A stretch of 5,280 nucleotides of DNA from Bacteroidaceae bacterium (GTDB lineage Bacteria > Bacteroidota > Bacteroidia > Bacteroidales > Bacteroidaceae), in NCBI GenBank assembly GCA_017466965.1, contig JAFTTD010000206.1, positions 1 to 5,280 of the forward strand, read 5' to 3'. The position numbers and the translations under genes are program-made. Below are positions 1-5,280 of the stretch, one piece after another (the stretch's first letter is position 1; each line of letters begins with the position of its first letter). Under the pieces are notes generated by a model. It ran no database searches and was not told the origin of the DNA. It saw only the letters and a list, made by a program, of their open reading frames with translations.

Positions 1-113
1 TCTATCCGCTCTTCGATGTCAGAATCTTTAATAGACTGCTGTTTATCTGCACACGACGACATGCAACAGCCTACAGCTATCACAAGCCAAATAAGAATGT
101 CCTGCTTTTTCAT
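1..113 (-). CDS. Lipoprotein, N-terminal fragment (possible GH3 glycosidase)
   Basis: This is the first 37 codons of a minus-strand gene that continues past the left edge. The ATG at 113-111 opens a typical lipoprotein signal peptide: MKK and a few polar residues, a hydrophobic stretch (ILIWLVIAVGCCM), then a lipobox-like MSSC with the acceptor cysteine at residue 21. Ala-Asp-Lys-Gln-Gln follows the cysteine. The product should be lipidated and held in the inner or outer membrane. The start is preceded by an A/T-rich leader without Shine-Dalgarno, as is normal in Bacteroidota. The last visible residues, DSDIEERI, resemble the segment just before the 'MTLEEKIGQM' signature of many GH3 beta-glucosidases and beta-xylosidases, which would suit the nearby GH31 gene. 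That resemblance covers too few residues to assign a function. The lipoprotein call is fairly firm; GH3 is only a guess. Confidence 0.72.
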   Translation of the reverse strand, partial: MKKQDILIWLVIAVGCCMSSCADKQQSIKDSDIEERI

Positions 114-187
114 TGTGTATTATATTTAATTTAAGTTTTATTTCTGAATATGAAGAGGAGCATTTCTAAACATCTCCTTATCATTCG

Positions 188-195
188 CAAATCTA
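188..195 (-). promoter_or_regulatory. Candidate -7 box for the lipoprotein gene
   Basis: Read on the minus strand this is TAGATTTG, an exact match to the Bacteroidota -7 consensus TAnnTTTG. It would start transcription near 180 and give a leader of roughly 70 nt before the ATG at 113. No TTTG or TTG -33 element is visible at the expected spacing, so only half of the promoter is supported. Confidence 0.35.
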
Positions 196-210
196 GCTGT
201 TTTACTTTTC

Positions 211-220
211 TAAGATCTTA
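211..220. repeat. 10-bp perfect palindrome in divergent intergenic region
   Basis: TAAGATCTTA is a perfect dyad lying between the two divergent genes, immediately upstream of the candidate minus-strand -7 box and next to a T-rich tract (222-237). It could be an operator, but short A/T-rich palindromes occur by chance, and no regulator gene is in the window. The rest of 114-360 is A/T rich, with no convincing gene or RNA. Confidence 0.2.
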
Positions 221-303
221 AGTTTTTTATTTTTTATATTGTCAATTCCACAAGTTTTTCAGGTTCCTCAGTGAACAAAAGTGCGTCAATGCCGTTATGA
301 ATG

Positions 304-311
304 TATTTCTG
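304..311 (+). promoter_or_regulatory. Candidate -7 box for the choloylglycine hydrolase gene
   Basis: TATTTCTG matches seven of the eight positions of TAnnTTTG (C in place of one T). It would give a leader of about 40-45 nt ahead of the ATG at 361. No clear -33 TTTG is present 19-21 bp upstream. The leader 3' part (AAAACAACC to CAATT) is A-rich and has no Shine-Dalgarno, which is usual for this phylum. Confidence 0.25.
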
Positions 312-360
312 TAAAGAATAACAACTGTCAAGAATAAAAACAACCTAAAACCAATCAATT

Positions 361-1428
361 ATGAAAAAGTACATCTTAGGGCTGACGGCACTTATAGGCT
401 ACTTCACGAGCGGAACAGCTTGTACCGGCATATCGCTGAAGGCAAGAGACGGGAGCTATATTCAAGCACGGACTATAGAGGGCTCGCACGAAGAGCTAAG
501 AAGCATGTATGTCATCATTCCTCGCGGACATACCATCACTTCGTTCACTCCCGACGGCGGACAGGGACTTACGTTCAAGGCTAAATATGGAGTTGTAGGC
601 ATGTCGGTCGTAAGGGAGGAATTCATTGCCGAGGGCATCAACGAGGCGGGACTGTCGTCGGGCCTGTTCTTCTTCCCCGGATATGGAGGTTATCAGCCCT
701 ACTCTGCCAAACACAGGCGTCAGACTCTGGGCGACCTGCAGGTGAATGCATGGATTCTGTCGCAGTTCTCAAGCATTGATGAGGTGAAGAATGCCATATC
801 GAAAGTACGCATAGCAGGACTTGAGAGCCATTCGGTGGTGCACTGGAGAATAGGCGAACCATCGGGCAGACAGGTTGTGATGGAGATTGTGGACGGCGAA
901 GTTCATTTCTATGACAACAAGGTGGGAGTAATAACCAACTCGCCTGGATTCGAATGGCACCTTGCCAACCTGAACAACTATGTCAACCTGTTCCCTGGCG
1001 ATGCGCCCGACATCACATTGGGCAATGCCACTCTGCGCCCCTTCGGAGGGAACTCTGGATTCCTGGGACTGCCAGGCGATGCAACTCCGCCTTCACGCTT
1101 TGTAAGGGCTGCCTTCTTCAGAGCCACAGCCCCCGTCAGACCTACAGGATTCGATACGGTGAAGCAATGCTTTCATATCCTCAACAACTTTGACATCCCT
1201 ATTGGCATAGAGCACCCTAAGGGCAAGGGCCCCGACATTCCGAGTGCCACCCAATGGATTTCAGCCATTGACCTTACCAACCGCAGGGTTTATTACAAGA
1301 CAATGTATAACAACTCCATTCGTTGCATTGACCTGAACAAAATAGACTTCGGGAAAACGGCATATCAGGCCGTGCCAATGGACAAAGTGAAGGAGCAGCC
1401 TGTAGAGGAGGTTCTGACAGGAACATAG
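361..1428 (+). CDS. Exported choloylglycine hydrolase / penicillin V acylase family protein (linear amide C-N hydrolase)
   Basis: This complete 355-residue Ntn-hydrolase should cleave a linear amide bond; known family substrates include conjugated bile salts, penicillin V and N-acyl homoserine lactones. Residues 1-20 form a signal peptide (MKK, then a hydrophobic segment to SGTA), and cleavage after Ala20 exposes Cys21, the catalytic nucleophile, in CTGIS. Other family residues visible are Arg37 in QARTIE, Asn93 in GINEAGLSSG, Asn193 in ITNSP, Arg246 in PSRFVRA and the C-terminal TQW..AIDL block (297-305). Asn193 and Arg246 align with Asn175 and Arg228 of classic bile salt hydrolases. The Asp of the usual R-T/S-M-D motif is Glu40 here, as I recall for part of the Gram-negative branch. 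Length is normal for an exported member. The exported form points to the periplasm or outside. The gene is monocistronic by layout: divergent from the lipoprotein gene and convergent with the GH31 gene. The family is certain; bile salt versus other amide substrate is not resolved. Confidence 0.93.
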   Translation: MKKYILGLTALIGYFTSGTACTGISLKARDGSYIQARTIEGSHEELRSMYVIIPRGHTITSFTPDGGQGLTFKAKYGVVGMSVVREEFIAEGINEAGLSSGLFFFPGYGGYQPYSAKHRRQTLGDLQVNAWILSQFSSIDEVKNAISKVRIAGLESHSVVHWRIGEPSGRQVVMEIVDGEVHFYDNKVGVITNSPGFEWHLANLNNYVNLFPGDAPDITLGNATLRPFGGNSGFLGLPGDATPPSRFVRAAFFRATAPVRPTGFDTVKQCFHILNNFDIPIGIEHPKGKGPDIPSATQWISAIDLTNRRVYYKTMYNNSIRCIDLNKIDFGKTAYQAVPMDKVKEQPVEEVLTGT

Positions 1429-1465
1429 AAGCAATATATAACCTACAGATGCCCGCCATTACTTA

Positions 1466-1492
1466 TAAGCTATAATGCACATTAATAGCTTA
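1466..1492 (+). terminator. Possible terminator hairpin after the choloylglycine hydrolase gene
   Basis: The 8-bp arms TAAGCTAT (1466-1473) and ATAGCTTA (1485-1492) pair perfectly. Three more pairs (AAT/ATT) continue the stem past a single bulged A1484 and close on a GCAC loop. The hairpin begins 38 bp after the stop codon. A run of seven T's follows at 1505-1511, but 12 bases separate it from the stem and the stem is A/T rich, so it is not a classic intrinsic terminator. Confidence 0.35.
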
Positions 1493-1532
1493 ATTCCCAC
1501 TTCATTTTTTTCTCAAACTAAAGATAAAATTG

Positions 1533-1609
1533 TAAATGTCATTGAGATTTATATAAAATTCAATGACATTTATATATATTTCAGTGACATTTATATAAAC
1601 GCCATTGAA
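1533..1609. repeat. Cluster of direct and inverted copies of a TTCAATGACATTTATATA unit
   Basis: Four related segments lie head to tail in 77 bp. Copy A is inverted (1533-1545, TAAATGTCATTGA). Copy B is direct (1559-1579) and copy C is direct (1580-1600); B and C are adjacent 21-bp units identical at 18 of 21 positions. Copy D is a short inverted piece (1602-1609, CCATTGAA). A and B form a perfect 13-bp inverted repeat around a 14-nt spacer that itself holds the palindrome TTTATATAAA (1548-1557). The cluster sits between the 3' ends of two convergent genes, so it could act as a two-way terminator or mRNA-end hairpin, a protein-binding array, or the remnant of a small repeat family. No open reading frame worth calling covers it. 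Confidence 0.65.
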
Positions 1610-1749
1610 GTTTAGAATTTATGGTACGTTACATCTGAATATCCTCTCATGGAATGTTGCAAAAACTGTTCGCATCATCCATTCTAAAAGGAAGGATATT
1701 TCCCGCATATATTCGAAATGGCGTGTAGGAGAAAAAGACACCCAGGTAG
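1610..1749. other. Rest of the convergent intergenic region
   Basis: No gene is supported here. The only structure noticed is a weak, widely spaced inverted repeat, AATATCCT (1638-1645) with AGGATATT (1693-1700), with an inner GAATG/CATTC pair (1652-1656, 1680-1684). It could fold in the 3' untranslated end of the minus-strand GH31 transcript. No T-tract follows it, and I would not call it a terminator. Confidence 0.3.
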
Positions 1750-4700
1750 TTAATAGCCTAAACGCACTTTTCTCACCCTCACTGTTCCGTCGCTCCTACG
1801 TTCCCTTACCAAATTTATACCTTCGGAAAGCTTGTTTATACGTCTGCCACTAATGTCAAATATCTGAATTGCTTCAATGCTGGCATCGCTTTGAACATCC
1901 TTAATTCCGCTCGGAACAAAATCTTTGTCATCGACAGAATATAGCCTGAAGTTGTCAATCTTGAACCAAGTGGCAGAAGGGGCACCGTCTGTTGTCACTC
2001 CTATTTCAACGGGAACGCCGTCTTTCGTTTGAGCAAAATTGAGCTTAAGGGTCTGCATCGGATAATTGTCGCCTGTTCCTGCCGTAGTCATCTGGTCGGC
2101 AAAGCGCACTTCATCGGCATTGACAAAAAGGCGCTGATTGCCCAGTCGTGACATCTGCATCGTTCCCGACACATGCATATCAACAGTCAGCATGTAATTG
2201 CCCTTTGGCAAATCAGGAATGGTCTGCTTTATCACAGGGCTTAAAGCATTTGAGGAGTCCCACACTCCAAATATATACTCTCCGTCTGTCGCCACAGGGT
2301 CGCCGTTTCCTCCGCCCTGATTCACACCCCACCATGCAGTAGTGCTGCTGACCGTCCATCCCCTTGGCTCCACCTTTGTCAGGGCTGCGCCATCTTCCTC
2401 AAAGCTGGCATTGACAATATACTCTGAAGTACAGTCGGTGAGTTCTGGCGCAACTCCCTCATCTTCGTCAAGCACCACAGATGTTTCGTTTCCGTCGTAC
2501 TTTATGATTGCAGAATAGCTCTTTGCATGAAGGTCGCCACAGCCTCTGTATTTGGTCACCTTGCATATACGGAATGTGCGTTCAGCCATCATACCATCAA
2601 AAGCTCCTGTACGCTTGCCTATCCTCAGTGTTTTTGTTTCCTCATCCCAAGCAAAAGGAATTTCAGTGTATTCACCGCTTTCATAATCATAATTGTCGTT
2701 CTCATCTTCATAGAGCACGAAGGTTCCATCGGCTCCAGGATAAACGCGAATTTCAAGATTGTCCCAATCTTTTTCTGTTGAATACTGAACATCAGGCCCC
2801 CACGGCATGATGCTTCCAGCCTTCACATACAACGGAATGACATCTGCATTAGCTTGCTTGCAGACAGTCTGCCCTCCCTCAAAAGAAATGCCAGTCCAGA
2901 AATCAACCCACTTTGCGCCTGAAGGCAGATAAACATTACGGCTGTTGGCATGGTCTTCCACAATAGGAGCCACAAGAAAGGCATCACCGAACATATACTG
3001 GTCTGCCACATCGTAGCACATTCTGTCATGGCTGAAAGCGACAGGCAGAGCTGTCATGAACGCAGCGTCATTCTTCGTAACCTGCCATGCAGTGCTGTAG
3101 AGATAAGGCAACATCCGATAACGCAGCTTTATATACTTCAGAATATGGTCAAAATCGCCTATTCCGTCATTCTGAGAACCAAACTGGTAAATCTCACGCG
3201 GGGTATTGGTTCCGTGAAAACGCATCATCGGAGTGAATGTTCCGAACTGCAGCCATCTCATGTATAATCTGCGCCAATTGGCATCTCCTACTCCACCGAA
3301 ACCACCTGTGAAGAATCCGCCAATGTCGCTGTTCCAATACGGTATGCCGCAAGCCGACAGATTAAGCGCAGCTGGTATCTGGTTTGCAAGATTCTGCCAA
3401 CTGGAGGTTACATCACCGCTCCATGTGTTAGCCCCATAACGCTGCTGTCCGGCAAAAGCAGAACGTGTAAGTATAGATACACGCTTGTCGGCAAGCCCTT
3501 GCTTTCCAGCGATGGCATCAGAACGGAAATGGTCGTGCACTCCGCCCACATGAACCAAAGGGAACGCATTGCGCAAGGCCCTCCATGTATGGCCGGTTCC
3601 TGTGACATAATCATAGTCGGCAGGACTTTTCTGCTGATAGTCCGGCTCACTTGAATCAAGCCACAAAGCATCTATGTCATTTGACATAAGGCCTTCATAA
3701 AGAAAACCCCAGTATTCGTCACGAGTATCTGAATCATAAGCGTCGTATGGCTTCACACCTGCACCAAACGGATACGACACGGCTTCAATCATACGCCCCT
3801 TACTGCTGAAATGCGCATACTGCTTTGTACGAGGTCCGAAATTGGCCCATACGCTTATCATCAGCTTCGCATTATTGTCGTGTACGGACTTAATCATTTC
3901 CTGATAGTTCGAGAAAGTAGGATTAAGAAATTCCATCGCATTCCAATGTGCGTCATCGCCCCAGTACTGCCAGTCCTGAACAATGCAGTCGAGCGGTACT
4001 CCAAGACTTCTGTATTTCTCCACAACTCCACGAGTCTCGTCAGCACTTGTATAACGTTCCTTGCTCTGATACAAGCCAAAATTCCACAAAGCAGGCATAG
4101 GAGAATGTCCCGTAAGACGACGCATGAGCGGAAGCACATCAGTACTTTTCTCACCGACAAGCACATAATAGTCTATTTCGTTTCCTGTAGATCTGAAACG
4201 GGTTTCGCTTTCAGAATCGGTAAACATTGTTGGCGAATAATTATCCCAGAAAAAACCGTAATTCTTGCTTGACTGGAAATATGGAATATACACCTTCATA
4301 TTGTCTTGAACCATATTCATGATTTTGCCTCTCTGACTGAGCGAGCCGTTCTGTATTTGTCCCATGCCGAAAATATACTCATCAGGAGCAAGAACGAACG
4401 TCTGCTGAATCTGATAGCTTTCGTTAGGTCCGTCCATACATGGAGAAAAAGAGAATCCATGTTCCTGAGTAAGGATTGCGCCATCCTTGTTCAGTGTTGA
4501 AATTTCTGATGTTGAAAGATTAAGTTTAACCACCACATGAGAATTGTCTAAAGTCACCACACCTTCTTTCTCATCCACAGTGAAATCTGCTGACAACGCC
4601 GTCTGTTCTACAACGGAAAGGCTCTTTTTCAGAATGTCTCTTGAATATGACTTATAAACTCGTACCACATCATCAGCATGAAACATTATCTTTATGCACA

Positions 4701-5280
4701 AATCACCCTGCATGGCATCTATACCGTTTGCTGTACGCTCATACGAAGAGATGCCTGTAACAGAATTTACAGTAACAGCCTCCATTGCACTACGCAAATC
4801 CTTCAATGCGGCAAAAGCCTCAGCATATCCTTTGTCGCCAATGTTTTCAAGACTGGCTGAAGCGCTGTTTCTTGCACTTTCAAGCACATTCTTATAAGCG
4901 GAATAAAGCGAATCCTCAATCATAGCGTCAATCTCCGCCATCATGCCTATTATTATATCCTTCAATTCAGCAGTCAGTTTCACTCCTTCTGAATCGTACC
5001 CCATTAGCGTCATAAGTTCGGGATATGCTGCAGCAAGCTCGTAAGGAGCAAAATATCCTATAAGACTAATTGTAGAGCCTCCTGCTGTAGATGTCAGCCC
5101 CATGCAATGGCTGAACTCATTTCCCTGAGAAGACAAATATATCCTGTCGCTATTATAATCCATATTAGCGTTGAGCAACGTGTTGTCCCTTATATTCCAT
5201 ATTATAATCTGCTCGCCATCGGAAGTTCTGACAGCATGATCAGCCTCAGCGCTTCCTCCTTTGTTGAAACCATTGAACCA
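1750..5280 (-). CDS. Secreted multidomain GH31 glycosidase, probable alpha-xylosidase, with T9SS sorting tail (5' end outside window)
   Basis: This gene releases alpha-linked xylose or glucose from oligosaccharides. The frame is open from the right edge to the TAA at 1752-1750, giving 1176 visible residues. A TTG at 5178 is an internal Leu, so the true start lies beyond 5280. Numbering from that Leu: residues 1-43 plus 34 upstream are a beta-rich segment of unknown family; 44-139 are helical; 155-355 are the GH31 N-terminal beta-sandwich; 360-700 are the barrel, with DWQYWG (402-407), nucleophile Asp508 in LWLDSSEPD, acid/base Asp589 in NTWSGD, and GIPYWNSDIGGF (611-622); 700-880 are the C-terminal sandwiches including a DUF5110-like part; 915-1082 are a jelly-roll, carbohydrate-binding-like domain (NASFEEDG, ending WFKIDNFRLY); 1091-1142 are a T9SS-type tail (IFDISGRR). 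The WLDxSEP and AFAGQQRYGANTWSGD motifs favour alpha-xylosidase, as in xyloglucan breakdown; alpha-glucosidase or a transglycosidase is possible. The T9SS tail implies cell-surface or secreted location. The promoter is not visible. Confidence 0.93.
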   Translation of the reverse strand, partial: WFNGFNKGGSAEADHAVRTSDGEQIIIWNIRDNTLLNANMDYNSDRIYLSSQGNEFSHCMGLTSTAGGSTISLIGYFAPYELAAAYPELMTLMGYDSEGVKLTAELKDIIIGMMAEIDAMIEDSLYSAYKNVLESARNSASASLENIGDKGYAEAFAALKDLRSAMEAVTVNSVTGISSYERTANGIDAMQGDLCIKIMFHADDVVRVYKSYSRDILKKSLSVVEQTALSADFTVDEKEGVVTLDNSHVVVKLNLSTSEISTLNKDGAILTQEHGFSFSPCMDGPNESYQIQQTFVLAPDEYIFGMGQIQNGSLSQRGKIMNMVQDNMKVYIPYFQSSKNYGFFWDNYSPTMFTDSESETRFRSTGNEIDYYVLVGEKSTDVLPLMRRLTGHSPMPALWNFGLYQSKERYTSADETRGVVEKYRSLGVPLDCIVQDWQYWGDDAHWNAMEFLNPTFSNYQEMIKSVHDNNAKLMISVWANFGPRTKQYAHFSSKGRMIEAVSYPFGAGVKPYDAYDSDTRDEYWGFLYEGLMSNDIDALWLDSSEPDYQQKSPADYDYVTGTGHTWRALRNAFPLVHVGGVHDHFRSDAIAGKQGLADKRVSILTRSAFAGQQRYGANTWSGDVTSSWQNLANQIPAALNLSACGIPYWNSDIGGFFTGGFGGVGDANWRRLYMRWLQFGTFTPMMRFHGTNTPREIYQFGSQNDGIGDFDHILKYIKLRYRMLPYLYSTAWQVTKNDAAFMTALPVAFSHDRMCYDVADQYMFGDAFLVAPIVEDHANSRNVYLPSGAKWVDFWTGISFEGGQTVCKQANADVIPLYVKAGSIMPWGPDVQYSTEKDWDNLEIRVYPGADGTFVLYEDENDNYDYESGEYTEIPFAWDEETKTLRIGKRTGAFDGMMAERTFRICKVTKYRGCGDLHAKSYSAIIKYDGNETSVVLDEDEGVAPELTDCTSEYIVNASFEEDGAALTKVEPRGWTVSSTTAWWGVNQGGGNGDPVATDGEYIFGVWDSSNALSPVIKQTIPDLPKGNYMLTVDMHVSGTMQMSRLGNQRLFVNADEVRFADQMTTAGTGDNYPMQTLKLNFAQTKDGVPVEIGVTTDGAPSATWFKIDNFRLYSVDDKDFVPSGIKDVQSDASIEAIQIFDISGRRINKLSEGINLVRERRSDGTVRVRKVRLGY

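Noticed and set aside
153..177. AGGAG/CTCCT inverted repeat near the lipoprotein promoter region
   Set aside because: The stem is only five pairs with a 13-nt loop and no extension; too weak to call a regulatory hairpin.
1533..1609. CRISPR-like array
   Set aside because: The units occur in both orientations, the two direct copies are adjacent without unique spacers, and there are no cas genes.
1605..1853. An 82-codon plus-strand open frame from the repeat cluster into the GH31 3' end
   Set aside because: It starts with TTG inside a repeat copy, overlaps about 100 bp of the GH31 C-terminal coding sequence in antisense, and has no signal peptide, domain or leader.
2508..2810. Overlapping plus-strand open frames within the GH31 C-terminal region
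   Set aside because: They are antisense to well-supported coding sequence, and two of them overlap each other in different frames, which is typical of shadows.
3811..4272. A 153-codon plus-strand open frame inside the GH31 gene
   Set aside because: It lies wholly antisense to the barrel-coding part of GH31, whose motifs are intact. Its translation has no recognisable domain and reads as low-quality shadow sequence.
5176..5178. TTG at 5178 as the start of the GH31 protein
   Set aside because: The frame stays open to the window edge, the residues after TTG are not a signal peptide although the protein has a secretion tail, and the upstream codons read as normal protein.

Overview
The window looks like a chromosomal fragment from a Bacteroidota gut or oral commensal, most likely Prevotella or a close relative. 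Three things point this way. The long minus-strand glycosidase ends in a short type IX secretion (T9SS) sorting tail of the kind common in Prevotella; Bacteroides species generally lack T9SS. The gene starts have A/T-rich leaders without a Shine-Dalgarno sequence. A Bacteroidota-type -7 box (TAnnTTTG) lies upstream of the first gene. The genus call is an inference from these traits, not from a database match.

Layout. (1) 1-113, minus strand: the 5' end of a lipoprotein gene that runs off the left edge. Its mature N-terminus faintly resembles the start of GH3 glycosidases. (2) 114-360: a 247-bp A/T-rich divergent intergenic region with candidate promoters and a 10-bp palindrome. (3) 361-1428, plus strand: a complete, exported choloylglycine hydrolase / penicillin V acylase family enzyme (Ntn hydrolase) whose catalytic Cys21 becomes the mature N-terminus. 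(4) 1429-1749: a convergent intergenic region with a hairpin 38 bp past the hydrolase stop and a compact cluster of direct and inverted copies of an 18-21 bp A/T-rich unit. (5) 1750-5280, minus strand: a very large secreted GH31 enzyme, probably an alpha-xylosidase, which is open to the right edge of the window. Its true start is not in the window; a TTG at 5178 is only an internal leucine codon.

Functionally, the GH31 protein (and the lipoprotein, if it is a GH3) would fit breakdown of a plant glycan such as xyloglucan. No SusC/SusD pair or regulator is visible, so a polysaccharide utilisation locus cannot be claimed. The choloylglycine hydrolase family enzyme would cleave an amide bond in the periplasm or outside the cell (bile salt, penicillin V, N-acyl amino acid or N-acyl homoserine lactone type substrates are known for the family). 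It is transcribed separately from both neighbours and has no evident metabolic link to them.

No RNA genes, CRISPR arrays or insertion sequences were recognised. The most unusual points are the extra N-terminal module of the GH31 protein with its helical spacer, the apparent lack of the PA14 insert seen in characterised Bacteroidota alpha-xylosidases, and the intergenic repeat cluster.
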